Positions 35,052 to 44,060 of a stretch of 64,000 nucleotides of DNA are shown here, piece after piece (position 1 is the stretch's first letter; each line of letters starts with the position of its first letter). Source of the stretch: CAUZIZ01 sp965219855 (GTDB taxonomy: Bacteria > Acidobacteriota > UBA6911 > RPQK01 > JAJDTT01); NCBI GenBank assembly GCA_965219855.1, contig CBDCOR010000028.1, positions 62,001 to 126,000 of the forward strand, read 5' to 3'. Both the position numbers and the translations under genes were made by a program. The notes under the pieces were generated by a model that saw only the letters and a program-made list of their open reading frames with translations, ran no database searches and was not told the origin of the DNA.

Positions 35052-35089
35052 ACCCGAAACCTGCAACCTGTAAAGCTGCGACCTGAACA

Positions 35090-36439
35090 ATGACCGTCGA
35101 AGCTCCACGGCCGGGCGAGATCAAACCCGTCGACTATCCAACTATCCCCGAAGTAGTTCTCGGCAACGGACTGCGCGTTCTGGTTGTCGAAGAGCGACGT
35201 CTTCCGCGAATCTCTATCAGGCTGGCATGGCCGATAGGCACCGCTTGGAATCCAGACGAAAACCTCTCCTTGGCCGAGCTATCGGTTGATCTCCTGAAGG
35301 AAGGCACGACTTCGCGCTCCTCGGTGGACATCGCCGATTTCAGTGACCAGCTGGCGATCCAATACGGCGAAGAAGTCTCCATGGAGCAGACCCATCTCTC
35401 GGTGAGCGTACTGGACCAATATGTAGACCAAGGAATGGAACTATTGTCTGACCTCGTCCTTCGACCAACCTTTCCGGAAGAAGAGTTTCAGAAGGTCAGG
35501 GCGCGCTGGCAAAGCCACGTCCTCTCGCAGCGTTCTCAGCCCGATTTCCTAGCCGAGGAACGCGCCTATCGGGTCCTTTTCGGAGATCATCCCTATGCCA
35601 ACGTCAGCATCCCTCCGGAGCACCTGGCGCAGGCAGAGCGGGACCAGATCGATGACTTCTACCAGACTCTCTTCGGACCAGATCAGGCCCTCCTGGTCTT
35701 CGCCGGATCGGTGAGCTTAGAGCATGCAAAGACTCTGGCAGAGCGCTACCTGGGGGAGTGGGAAGGGCGGGAGTCGCCGGCGCTGTCCTATCCCTCCGTT
35801 CCGAAGCTGGATCGGCGTCAGGTCTCCCTGGTCCACCGTCCGCACTCCGCTCAGGCGGTGATCAGTGTAGGGGCGAGAGCCCTGCCCAGGAACCATGCCG
35901 ATACCATCCCCCTGCAACTGGCGAGTCAGGTTCTGGGAGGTGGGGGCAGCTCTCGGCTCTTCCTGAATCTGCGCGAGGAGAAAGGTTATACCTATGGAGC
36001 CTACAGCAGCCTGAGATCCTATCGAAAGGAAGGGTTGCTGCTGGCCACAGCCAACGTGCGCAGTGAAGTCTGCGCCGAGGCAGTACAGGAAACCCTGGCG
36101 GAAATGGAGCGCATGCGCCAGGAGCCGCCGCAGGTGAACGAGCTGCAGCGCTGTCTGGCCGAGCGCGTAGGCGCCTTCATCAGGCGGATGGAGAGCCCCG
36201 CGTCGGTGGGTCTGCTGGAGATCAGCCGCCGACTGCATGACCTCTCCGAAGACTACTATCGGACCTACCTTCCCAAGCTGAAAGAGGTGACAGCGGAAGA
36301 GGTTCTGGAGACCGCTCGAGCCTACATCGACCCTTCCCGGACGCTCGTCACGGTGGTGGCGGACCGGGAGCAAGTCGAGGGAAAGCTTCAGGATCTAGGT
36401 ACCCTGACCGTTTTCGATACGGAAGGGAATACCCTCTAG
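35090..36439 (+). CDS. M16 family peptidase-like protein, non-catalytic partner
   Basis: The 449-residue protein has the M16 fold (LGNGLRVLVVEERRLPRISI, NLREEKGYTYGAYSSLRSYR) but at the place of HXXEH it reads LAELSVDLLKEGT, so zinc cannot be bound and it should be inactive alone. The conserved RxxYT substrate-binding region in the C-terminal half (EEKGYTYGAY) is kept. Pairing with the upstream catalytic M16 protein is the common arrangement in bacteria. A small TPR gene follows after 30 bases and is likely cotranscribed. Confidence 0.87.
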   Translation: MTVEAPRPGEIKPVDYPTIPEVVLGNGLRVLVVEERRLPRISIRLAWPIGTAWNPDENLSLAELSVDLLKEGTTSRSSVDIADFSDQLAIQYGEEVSMEQTHLSVSVLDQYVDQGMELLSDLVLRPTFPEEEFQKVRARWQSHVLSQRSQPDFLAEERAYRVLFGDHPYANVSIPPEHLAQAERDQIDDFYQTLFGPDQALLVFAGSVSLEHAKTLAERYLGEWEGRESPALSYPSVPKLDRRQVSLVHRPHSAQAVISVGARALPRNHADTIPLQLASQVLGGGGSSRLFLNLREEKGYTYGAYSSLRSYRKEGLLLATANVRSEVCAEAVQETLAEMERMRQEPPQVNELQRCLAERVGAFIRRMESPASVGLLEISRRLHDLSEDYYRTYLPKLKEVTAEEVLETARAYIDPSRTLVTVVADREQVEGKLQDLGTLTVFDTEGNTL

Positions 36440-36469
36440 CCGGTACGGCAGGAGAGATTGAGGACCACG

Positions 36470-36826
36470 ATGTCAAAAGAGGAACACTACGAAAAGGGCA
36501 TGGAATACTTTGGCGAAGACCAGCTGGATCTTGCCATTCAGGAATTGGAAAAGGCGCTGGAAGAGGACGCCGAATACGCAGATGCCCTCCACGCTTTGGG
36601 CATGTGCTGCTACCACAACAAGGATCTGGACGGAGCCATTCGCTACGGCACCCGCTTCAAGGACGTCGAGCCGGAAAACCCGCTTGCCTATACCAGCCTA
36701 TCCATGTTCTTCCAAGCCAAAGGCTGGATCGAAAAGGCCGAGGAAATGGGAGGCAAGGCGCAGGCCGTAGGCTTCGAAGAAGCACAACGAGAAGCCCAGG
36801 AAAGCGGATCAACGATAGAAGAATAA
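36470..36826 (+). CDS. Small tetratricopeptide repeat protein
   Basis: A 118-residue soluble protein starting MSKEEHYEKGMEYF, with AGGA 7 bases upstream. Three TPR helices pairs are seen: YEKGMEYFGEDQLDLAIQEL, YADALHALGMCCYHNKDLDG and PLAYTSLSMFFQAKGWIEKA. It probably mediates a protein contact; no partner is evident except the M16 pair it follows. Confidence 0.8.
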   Translation: MSKEEHYEKGMEYFGEDQLDLAIQELEKALEEDAEYADALHALGMCCYHNKDLDGAIRYGTRFKDVEPENPLAYTSLSMFFQAKGWIEKAEEMGGKAQAVGFEEAQREAQESGSTIEE

Positions 36827-36908
36827 GAAGGGCGTTCCCGGTAACCACAAGCATTGCCCGCTGTCCGGATTGCCAGCTATAATCACTAGACTGAGGGCCT
36901 CTCGAAGA

Positions 36909-36983
36909 GCCGGCGTAGCTCAACGGTAGAGCGACGCATTCGTAATGCGTAGGTTGGAGGTTCAATTCCTCTCGCCGGCTCCA
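36909..36983 (+). tRNA. tRNA-Thr (anticodon CGU)
   Basis: A complete cloverleaf can be drawn: acceptor GCCGGCG pairs with CGCCGGC, D-arm GCTC/GAGC, anticodon stem ACGCA/TGCGT with loop TTCGTAA (anticodon CGT), T-arm GGAGG-TTCAATT-CCTCT, discriminator T and encoded CCA at 36981-36983. The next gene to the right is a tyrosine recombinase remnant, so this tRNA may have served as an integration site. Confidence 0.95.
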
Positions 36984-37040
36984 ATGTTTTCAGTGGGTTA
37001 GCAACTTCGGCCTCTCGGCTTCGCACCTGAAATGCGAGTG

Positions 37041-37634
37041 TCACCCGTTTTTCACCCAGTCAAGTTCTTGGTGCCCGTCTTCTTGAGCCTGGAGTTGCCG
37101 CACTCGCTCAAGGTGGGGTTCGAGGCCACGAACGTAACGCTCAGTTGTCCGCAGATCAGCGTGCCCTAGCCGCTTCATCACCGTCTCAAGGTCCAAGCCC
37201 AGGCGTACCCACTGACAGGCTCGGAACCGCCGCAGGTCATGAAAGCCCATCCAAGATAGGTCAGCCGCCTCGGCTCCCCGCTTGAACGCCGTCTCGGGAT
37301 TCACCCAGCGCCTTCCAGTTCTCGGGTTGACAAAAATGTAGGGACAGCTCACAAACCGGACTTTGTCCGGTTCGAAGACGGGGATGCCATGAACGCGCTT
37401 GCGCCGCTTCCAGCAATTTATGAACATTTTTCTTGGCTTTAGTTTAGTCGTCACCTGAGCGAAACAGCCGGGCAGACGGACATGAAGGTGGTCTCGAAGT
37501 TCTTCGAAAACTGAAGATTGATTATTCGACTGGGCCATACCTTCTCCCATGGCCATTCCTTCCCGAAGGGGCCTGGCAGGAGGCCGGTCGAGAAGGAGAC
37601 CGGCCCCAAAAAACCCGCCGTCGCGGGCCGCCAA
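37041..37634 (-). pseudogene. Tyrosine recombinase (phage-type integrase), C-terminal remnant
   Basis: Only the catalytic end is recognisable: FVNPRTGRRWVNPETAFKRG, FHDLRR (His and second Arg of the active site), VMKRLGHADLRTTERYV with the second His and the nucleophilic Tyr. The N-terminal ~80 codons of this frame do not look like an integrase and the core-binding domain and first catalytic Arg are missing, so the gene is decayed or fused to unrelated sequence. It lies 57 bases from the 3' end of tRNA-Thr with its stop facing the tRNA, as in an eroded genomic island. Confidence 0.7.
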
Positions 37635-37932
37635 GTATTGAGCTCGGAAGCTTATTCCAAAGGGCCGACAACCTTGACCGAGCTCGCAAGAGGACTATTG
37701 CTTCGGGAGGATCACTCGCCGCTGGGCGATTCAGGATCCATGCCTGCGTGGGTGACCCTTTTGATTCGCGCAACCCGATACGGCCCCGTTATTGCTGGAC
37801 TGGGGAGTTGGCGGCGTCCACCGGCATCATGACCCTCGGCAATGTCCGGCTCAATCTAAAACAAGACCGCCTCCCAAAAACCACCGATTCGTATATGTAC
37901 GAATCTCACAAAGAGGCAGGAACAATAAACGC
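37635..37932. other. Gap without recognisable features
   Basis: Between the integrase remnant and the left end of the IS6 element I see no gene, repeat or tRNA; codon patterns are not protein-like in any frame. It may be decayed island sequence. Confidence 0.4.
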
Positions 37933-38731
37933 GGCTCTGTCAAGTTGTTGGCTCACGCACGGTTCTGGGACACACTGAGCCCGAGCGAGATCCCAGCTCA
38001 AGAGGTACAGGTCGCCTCCCGCCACTCGGCAAAAGCTCGGCATCGGAGGATGCGATGATTGCTGGCTCCGAGGTGGTGACGGCCAACACGGAACAGATTC
38101 TGAATCGGACCGTGTACCGAAAGGAATCGTTGGGCCTGGGCCATTGACTTGAACTTCCTCATTTGGCGTTCCTGTTCCCGAGTGTGCTGGTGTGAGACTT
38201 CCGCCCGATTGTTCTCGTACTGGCCGGTTCGATGGGGAACCGATGGAAAGACTTCCCGATGAGCTGCCGGATAGCTCCGAAGCTTGTCGGTGACGAGTTG
38301 GCAGGGTGGTTTCTGCTGATGCTTGAAAGCCTTACGAAAGAACCTTTTAGCAGCTCGGCGGTCTCTCTTCTTGGTCACCAGAATATCGATCACGTCCCCG
38401 TCTTGGTCCACCGCTCGCCACAGATAGTGGAGCTGCCCACGGATCTTGAGGAAGACTTCGTCCACGTGCCAAATGTCCCCGAGCCGTCCCTGTTTCCGTC
38501 GAAGAATGCGAGCGTAGGGCGGGCCGAACTTTGAACACCAGAAACGAATCGCCTCGTAAGAGACGGTGATGCCGCGCTCCGCCAGCAGATCTTCCACGTC
38601 GCGTAGGCTGAGAGTGAACCGATGGTAGAGCCAGACCGTATGACTGATGATTTCCGGTGGAAAACGGTGGCCCTTGTAGCTGGATCTCATCTGCACATTG
38701 TCGCTGATGGCCGCTCAACTTGACAAAGACC
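37933..38731 (-). mobile_element. IS6-family insertion sequence
   Basis: The left end GGCTCTGTCAAGTTG and the right end, read on the minus strand GGTCTTTGTCAAGTTG, form inverted repeats, and the 0.8-kb length with a single transposase is that of IS6. No 8-bp target duplication is visible, which is common after the replicative transposition of this family or after later rearrangement. Confidence 0.75.
37998..38690 (-). CDS. IS6-family transposase
   Basis: The 230-residue protein shows a short N-terminal helix-turn-helix (LSLRDVEDLLAERGITVSY), then the DDE core: Asp in IWHVDEVFLKI, Asp in LVTDKLRSY and Glu in YENNRAEVSHQ, followed by RQMRKFKSMAQAQRFLSVHG and FRVGRHHL, all standard for IS6/IS26-like enzymes. 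It looks complete. A GTG two codons upstream is an alternative start. Confidence 0.9.
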   Translation of the reverse strand: MRSSYKGHRFPPEIISHTVWLYHRFTLSLRDVEDLLAERGITVSYEAIRFWCSKFGPPYARILRRKQGRLGDIWHVDEVFLKIRGQLHYLWRAVDQDGDVIDILVTKKRDRRAAKRFFRKAFKHQQKPPCQLVTDKLRSYPAAHREVFPSVPHRTGQYENNRAEVSHQHTREQERQMRKFKSMAQAQRFLSVHGPIQNLFRVGRHHLGASNHRILRCRAFAEWREATCTS

Positions 38732-38819
38732 GATTCGACGTCCGTTTCGAGCTATCGGCTCAGTGTATAATCGCCGGACACTTAAGTCGGGACTTCATCC
38801 GTCTCCGAAGAAAGGGACA

Positions 38820-40031
38820 ATGACCTCATCTCGATCGGTTCTGAGCGCCGCTTTCGCATTGACAATTTGGGCATCTGGAGGCTGTGCAAACAGGCCTCCC
38901 ACGGTGAGTTGCAAGGTGCGCCAAACCTTCATCATAGAGGGCGAAAAGACCAGAATTGACACCAACGTCACAGATCCCAATAAGCAGGATCGGGGTCGGC
39001 TCTCTGTGTCCTGGTCAAGCAGTGCTGGGGCGATCACCCAGAAAAATGGATCAGCGGAGTTCGACTCCACCGGTTTGGAGCCGGGCAAGTACCTCGTCTC
39101 CGCGGAAGTCTCGGACGGAGAAAACACCGTATCCTGCTCTCTCGACATCCACGTCGAGAAGCGGTTACAGGCTCCCGAAGTTGTCTGTGACCCCAGCGAG
39201 GTCGAAATAACGGAGCTGGAGTCGACGACGCTTCAGGTGGATGCATTGGATCCGAATAACGACCAGCTCGCCTACGCATGGACCGTCGATGAGCGATACG
39301 TCTACAACGATCGAAGTGACTTCCTCTTTGATGGTGCGCAGCTGGGACGGGGCTCCCACATGGTCCGAGTCATGGTGAGCGACGTGGACGAAATGGCCGC
39401 TAGCTGTGCTTTCAGTGTCACTGTCAAGCGCAGGCCCAACCGCATGCCGGAAGTTGCCTTGACCCTCGAGAGGTCAATACTGAACCTGGGAGACACGTTT
39501 GTCGCTAGCGCCGTAGCCAGTGACCCGGACAACGATCCCCTGAGCTATTCCTGGGCCCTAGACGGCCGATCTCGATCGGAGACAAGCCCACGAGTTCGCA
39601 TCAACACCCGGGGGATGTCTGTCGGACTTCACACGATCCTGGTTGCCGCACATGACGACCGAAAAGGCCGCGGCGACGATTCCAAGCAGATCTCGCTGAG
39701 TGAAAGAATAGTTGTCCAAATCGAAAAACTCCAGCTCAGTTCAGTTGAGGTTAGCAAACTGAGCGAGATCGCTCGAAGAATGCGCCAGAGTCCTGAGCTC
39801 AAGGGCAGCATAACGGGACATACGGATGACCGAGGCAGCGGGGAGGCAAACCTGCGCTTCGGGCGTCGTCGTGCCGAAACGGCCAGAGATTATCTGGTGG
39901 GTCAGCACGCGATTGATGTCAGTCGCATCGCCATTTCGAGCTTGGGCGAAGCAGAGCCCCTGGCCGACAATGCAACTCCTGAGGGAAGAAAAGCAAACCG
40001 ACGGGTGGAAGTCACGTTGTTCCAGCCTTGA
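38820..40031 (+). CDS. OmpA-like peptidoglycan-binding lipoprotein with Ig/PKD-like repeats
   Basis: The 403-residue protein begins MTSSRSVLSAAFALTIWASG and continues GCAN, a signal peptide with lipobox. Three beta-sandwich repeats of PKD/cadherin-like type follow (for example DPNNDQLAYAWTVDE, GSHMVRVMVSDVD, DPDNDPLSYSWALDG), then a C-terminal OmpA domain: LKGSITGHTDDRGSGEANLR, RRRAETARDYLV and ANRRVEVTLF. It should be anchored in the outer membrane and bind peptidoglycan. AAGGG lies 7 bases before the ATG at 38820. The gene is divergent from IS6 and followed by the dipeptidase gene after 54 bases. Confidence 0.85.
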   Translation: MTSSRSVLSAAFALTIWASGGCANRPPTVSCKVRQTFIIEGEKTRIDTNVTDPNKQDRGRLSVSWSSSAGAITQKNGSAEFDSTGLEPGKYLVSAEVSDGENTVSCSLDIHVEKRLQAPEVVCDPSEVEITELESTTLQVDALDPNNDQLAYAWTVDERYVYNDRSDFLFDGAQLGRGSHMVRVMVSDVDEMAASCAFSVTVKRRPNRMPEVALTLERSILNLGDTFVASAVASDPDNDPLSYSWALDGRSRSETSPRVRINTRGMSVGLHTILVAAHDDRKGRGDDSKQISLSERIVVQIEKLQLSSVEVSKLSEIARRMRQSPELKGSITGHTDDRGSGEANLRFGRRRAETARDYLVGQHAIDVSRIAISSLGEAEPLADNATPEGRKANRRVEVTLFQP

Positions 40032-40085
40032 AGCCAGGCCCATCGACCCAGGGATGGGGGGAGAGAATTTCAACCAGGAGAATTG

Positions 40086-41270
40086 ATGAAAGAGCTTGCC
40101 TTGCTGATTTCCATTTCTACTTTGGTGGCAGCCAGTCCCTATTCCCTGGCATCCAGCGAAGATGATATTTCCAGAAGGTCACGTCGCCTTCATTTCTCCT
40201 CCATCGTCCTGGACACCCATGTCGACACCACACTTCGTCTCAGGGAGCCCGACTGGGATTTTTCCGGGAGACATGGTGACGGTCACGTGGACCTCCCGCG
40301 GATCATAGAAGGAGGGCTCAATACAGTTTTCTTCTCAATCTTCATGCCCGGAACTGTAACCGGAGACAAAGCCGTCCACGACTCTTTCGATCGAATTGCA
40401 TCGATACACAGACTGGTCGAAAACCTGTCGGCCGAGATGGCTCTGTGCACGACGGTAGAGGAGATTCGTGAAGCTCGGCGGCAGGGTAAGATCGCCGCGC
40501 TGATGGGTATGGAAGGCGGCCACATGATCAACAACAGCCTTTCCGTCCTGGGGATGTACGCCAGGCTTGGCATTCGCTATTTGACCCTGACTCACAGTGT
40601 CAACACAGAGTGGGCCGACTCGTCAAACGATGAGCCTCAGTTTGGGGGATTGACAGAGTTTGGGAAAAAGATCGTAAAGAGGCTGAATCATCTGGGAATC
40701 ATGGTTGATATCTCTCACGCATCGGATAAGACCTTCTGGGACACGCTGGCAACCAGCCAGGCCCCTCTGATCGCCTCACACTCCTCCTGCCGAGCTCTTT
40801 CGCCACATCGTCGGAACATGAGCGATCAGATGATTGCGGCTCTGGCGGCAAAGGGTGGCGTGATCCAGATTACATTCGTCGACCAGTTTCTCGACAACAC
40901 CCCCTTTCAGGCCTGGGAGAAGAGGAAGGTTGCGAAGCAAGCTTCCGGGGCAGGAGCCGGGAATCCGGATCCCCAGGAAGACCACAGCGAGGAACGCCCC
41001 AAGGTAGGCTGGGAGAAGATCTTGGATCACATCGACCACGCAGTCGAAGTGGCCGGAGTGGACCATGTCGGTCTGGGATCGGATTTCGATGGGGCAACCA
41101 TGCCGCAGGGAATGGACGACGCCACCTACCTACCTAAGATCACGGAAGGACTCCTGCGTAGGGGTTACAGTGAAGACGACATTGGCAAGATTCTAGGCGA
41201 GAACACCTTGCGGCTTATGAACGAGGTCGAGGAAGTGTCTCGGCGGTCTAGTCCTTCCAGCCAGAAATAG
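40086..41270 (+). CDS. Membrane dipeptidase-like metallopeptidase (M19), exported
   Basis: A 394-residue protein with leader (ELALLISISTLVAASPYSLA) and an amidohydrolase-fold M19 domain. Metal ligands are seen in VLDTHVDTTLRL (His-x-Asp), MGMEGGHMINN (Glu), VDISHASDKTF (His) and IASHSSCRAL (His), with the Asp of GLGSDFDGA. M19 enzymes cleave dipeptides, including D-amino acid forms, in the envelope. An insertion (AKQASGAGAGNPDPQEDHSE) lies before the last motif. AGGAGA stands 5 bases before the ATG. Confidence 0.88.
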   Translation: MKELALLISISTLVAASPYSLASSEDDISRRSRRLHFSSIVLDTHVDTTLRLREPDWDFSGRHGDGHVDLPRIIEGGLNTVFFSIFMPGTVTGDKAVHDSFDRIASIHRLVENLSAEMALCTTVEEIREARRQGKIAALMGMEGGHMINNSLSVLGMYARLGIRYLTLTHSVNTEWADSSNDEPQFGGLTEFGKKIVKRLNHLGIMVDISHASDKTFWDTLATSQAPLIASHSSCRALSPHRRNMSDQMIAALAAKGGVIQITFVDQFLDNTPFQAWEKRKVAKQASGAGAGNPDPQEDHSEERPKVGWEKILDHIDHAVEVAGVDHVGLGSDFDGATMPQGMDDATYLPKITEGLLRRGYSEDDIGKILGENTLRLMNEVEEVSRRSSPSSQK

Positions 41271-41354
41271 AGTACGGGATACAGAGACACGGCCAATCTC
41301 GAAAGGTTGAGTCGAGACTTGCGCCGACTCAACTTTTTCATTATTCTGAAGCGT

Positions 41355-41921
41355 ATGAAAAGGGTCCTAATACTTTGTGCGCTTCTGCTTACTCAGGTCG
41401 GCTCGCTTCGGTCCGTCATGATGCAGGGGCCGAGCCGCGAGGTCACCCAAGTCTCCTACGACGGGAAAGAGTTCATAGCCGCCTTCAACGCGGCCGCAGA
41501 CAGAACCCGGCTTGTCTTGATTATGTCTCCCACCTGAGGCCATTGTCTTCGGGGGGCTTCCGAAGTCGAGGCAATACTGAGGGATCATGAGGACGCCAAG
41601 ATCAAGGTAGTCACCCTGTGGTCACCGATTCTTTCGCGCGACTCCCAGATGACCGCAAGCAGGGCCACGGCCTATCTACCAGATCGACGGGCTGAGCATT
41701 TTTGGGACCTCTGGAGTTTTGGGCTCACTGCCTACACGAAGCTCCTCAACTACCAGGGCGAAGAGAAGGCCTGGGATGTCTTTATCGTGTACAAAGCTCA
41801 CTTGTGGTGGAGGGACAAGCCGCCCGAGCCCTCCTCCTGGCTGCAGAATCACGATCTGGATATCGGACTGAAGTACAGTCAGGGCCTGTTGGAGCTGGAG
41901 CTGGAGAAGTGGATCGATTAA
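41355..41921 (+). CDS. Thioredoxin-like selenoprotein (UxxC) with in-frame UGA, exported
   Basis: From ATG 41355 the frame encodes a leader (RVLILCALLLTQVGSL), then a thioredoxin-type strand RLVLIMSPT, a UGA at 41535-41537, and continues GHCLRGASEVEAIL, IKVVTLWSPILSRDS, AWDVFIVYKAH and PPEPSSW to TAA at 41921 with no other stop; total 188 residues. The UGA takes the place of the first Cys of a CxxC motif, giving UGHC. The part behind it keeps protein character for 128 codons and matches, from memory, the C-terminal pattern of exported thioredoxin-like proteins that have Cys at this site. A SECIS-like hairpin follows. A simple nonsense mutation is the alternative. Such a protein would act as a thiol-disulfide or peroxide-type oxidoreductase outside the cytoplasm. 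The start has only a weak GAAG site; an in-frame start exists 16 codons earlier. Confidence 0.7.
41538..41575 (+). promoter_or_regulatory. SECIS-like hairpin directly after the UGA codon
   Basis: Nine bases after the UGA, CTTCGG (41547-41552) pairs with CCGAAG (41560-41565) around the loop GGGGCTT. Below it ATTG (41542-41545) can pair with CAAT (41572-41575), leaving a single T on the 5' side. Position, upper stem length and a loop beginning with GG are like bacterial SECIS elements read by SelB. The fold was made by eye. Confidence 0.55.
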
Positions 41922-42086
41922 GCGACCCTCGAGGGCTCCGTCCATCCCCCACCCACAGCTGTTAGCAAACCTCGAATCGCAGGCCCCATCTGCAAAAACG
42001 TTGCCGTATTTACGTTCCAGTGTACTAAGGCTGAAGTGTCTCCGGCCCGCAGCCGATATGAAGAGGCAGGTCGAGATCCAGGACTG

Positions 42087-43634
42087 ATGAAACCTCAGCT
42101 AAAGCAAAAGCTCGATTCCTGTGGCACCCTTCCGACTTTGCCGGGAGTTGCCATGCAGATCCTCGAACTCTGCCGTAGTGAGCAGGTAAGTTTCGGTGAG
42201 ATCGCTGTCCTGGTCAGTCGAGACCCCGCCCTATCCGCCAAGGTACTCCAAGTAGTCAACTCCCCCTTCTACGGGATGCGCCGAGATATCACGACTCTGA
42301 GCCATGCCTGCGGGTTGTTGGGAATTCGGGCAATCTGTGCGCTGGCTCTCAGCTTCTCTCTGGTCAGCGATTTTCAGGAAAAGGAGGCGGGATCGTTTGA
42401 TTACAGCAGCTTCTGGCGACGCTCCCTGATTAGTGCGGTTGCTGCTCGTGCTCTAGGATCAGCCACCAAGGTTCCCAACCAGGAAGAACTATTTCTGGTA
42501 GCACTCCTCCAGGATATCGGGATGCTGGCCCTCGACAAGATCATTCCCGACGTTTACTCGAAGATGCTGAATCAGGCGGACAATGACCATGGGCAAGTCC
42601 AACAGCTGGAACAGCAACAATTGGGCTGCGATCACTCCGACTTGAGCGTCTACCTGGGCGGGCGCTGGAACCTGTCGGATGCGTTTGTGACGGCCTTCCA
42701 ACACAGCCACGAGACCAAACCGGAAGCCCTGCTTCAGCTCGAAATGAGCACCCGATGCGCCATCCTCTCGGGAGACTTGTCCGACATCTGGTTGGGCAAC
42801 AATAATCTGGATGCCTTCTGCGAGGCCAGCATGAAGGCTCAGACCGTCCTCGGCATGCCGGCTGAAACACTTGAAGCGGTGCTCGCCAAGGTGGGAGACG
42901 CTCTACCCGATCTCTCAACCGTCTTTGAGGTCGACTTGGGTTCGCCCGAGGCCACGAACGCGGTGCTCGAGCAAGCCAAGGAGGCCTTGCTTGCACTCTT
43001 CCTCCAGACCATGCAGGAGGCCCAACGGACCAAGGCAACCACCGACATCCTCGAGTCCGAGAATCGAAGTCTGAAGCAGCAGGTGGATCGAGACCCGCTT
43101 ACTGAGCTCTACAATCGCTATTTCCTGGAAGAGGCTCTCGCCCGTGAATTCGAGCGGGCCCGTCATCTCAAGCAGCCCCTCTCGCTCGTGTTTTTTGACA
43201 TCGACAACTTCAAGAGCGTCAACGACCAATATGGACATCCCTTGGGGGACCAGGTCATCGTCGCTGTCGCCCGGATCATCGAGCGGAACCTGAGACATAC
43301 TGACGTAGCCGCTCGCTACGGGGGTGAAGAATTCATATTGGTACTCCCTCGTACCGACACCATAGGCGTCTCCAGGATAAGTCAGCGCATCATACAGCTG
43401 CTCGCCGACGAGCGCTTCTCAGGAGCCAATGGCGAATCCTTCTCGGTCACCATGTCCGGAGGATTCGCGACCTACTCCGAAGGCTGCGCCTTCGAGAGTC
43501 CCTCAGCCCTGATTGAGGCCGCCGATGTATCCCTCTACGCTGCCAAACACCAAGGTGGCAACCGTGTTGTCACGGAGTCGTTTCGGCTTCCAAATCCCAC
43601 TCACCTACCGCAGGCGGTCTCCCAAACCCACTGA
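42087..43634 (+). CDS. HDOD domain protein with C-terminal GGDEF diguanylate cyclase domain
   Basis: The 515-residue cytoplasmic protein has an HDOD domain in its first half (CGTLPTLPGVAMQILELC, SRDPALSAKVLQVVNSPFYG, LFLVALLQDIGMLALDK) and a GGDEF domain in the second (DRDPLTELYNRYFLEEALAR, VFFDIDNFKSVNDQYGH, AARYGGEEFILVLPR). The GGEEF signature is intact, so c-di-GMP synthesis is expected. A coiled linker joins them. CAGGA lies shortly before the ATG at 42087; a GTG 17 codons upstream is possible. No receiver or membrane domain is present, so the input signal is unknown. Confidence 0.88.
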   Translation: MKPQLKQKLDSCGTLPTLPGVAMQILELCRSEQVSFGEIAVLVSRDPALSAKVLQVVNSPFYGMRRDITTLSHACGLLGIRAICALALSFSLVSDFQEKEAGSFDYSSFWRRSLISAVAARALGSATKVPNQEELFLVALLQDIGMLALDKIIPDVYSKMLNQADNDHGQVQQLEQQQLGCDHSDLSVYLGGRWNLSDAFVTAFQHSHETKPEALLQLEMSTRCAILSGDLSDIWLGNNNLDAFCEASMKAQTVLGMPAETLEAVLAKVGDALPDLSTVFEVDLGSPEATNAVLEQAKEALLALFLQTMQEAQRTKATTDILESENRSLKQQVDRDPLTELYNRYFLEEALAREFERARHLKQPLSLVFFDIDNFKSVNDQYGHPLGDQVIVAVARIIERNLRHTDVAARYGGEEFILVLPRTDTIGVSRISQRIIQLLADERFSGANGESFSVTMSGGFATYSEGCAFESPSALIEAADVSLYAAKHQGGNRVVTESFRLPNPTHLPQAVSQTH

Positions 43635-44060
43635 AGGTAGCCGTTTCCTGAGTGCTTGAGTTCGGTGTCAACGAGGTGAATGCCGAGCGCGGACTTGTGC
43701 CTTTTGTTCATACAGAAGTTTCCTTCTTGAAGCAAAACCTTCTGTCCAGGCGAGGGACCCGGAAGCAGGAAAAAGTTTCTCTCTCGAATGGGGCCAGCGC
43801 TGCTGGGGGCGCCACTAACCTGAAACTTCACTTCGAACTTGCCTTCGCCCCTGCCCTGACTTCATCTTTTGCTTCCATCAAGGCTCTTGACCAATCCGGT
43901 TAGCATTGAGACAATTTCAAATAGTATCTTAGTCTCCCGCTGTAAATCGTCATCTGAGGTAGCGTTCAAACGCCTCAGGATGTCCCTGATGGCAGTGGAT
44001 TAACGAGCCTCCCTGACGGCCAGGTTCTTTTCGGGGCCGACTTGAGTAGCGAGAACAACC
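43635..44060. other. Gap without genes, with a dispersed-repeat fragment
   Basis: No coding sequence is credible. At 43770-43836 a piece of the family seen at 5190-5220 and 32855-32880 occurs (AAAGTTTCTCTCTCGAATGG, then CTGAAACTTCACTTCGAA). The remaining bases show nothing recognisable apart from the leader of the following dehydrogenase gene. Confidence 0.5.

Noticed and set aside
37041..37400. Intact integrase of an active island
   Set aside because: The core-binding domain and the first catalytic Arg are missing, and no second attachment site was found.
41307..41537. Reading the 76-codon frame before the UGA as a complete small protein
   Set aside because: It would end in the middle of a thioredoxin active site, and the same frame continues with protein-like sequence for 128 codons.
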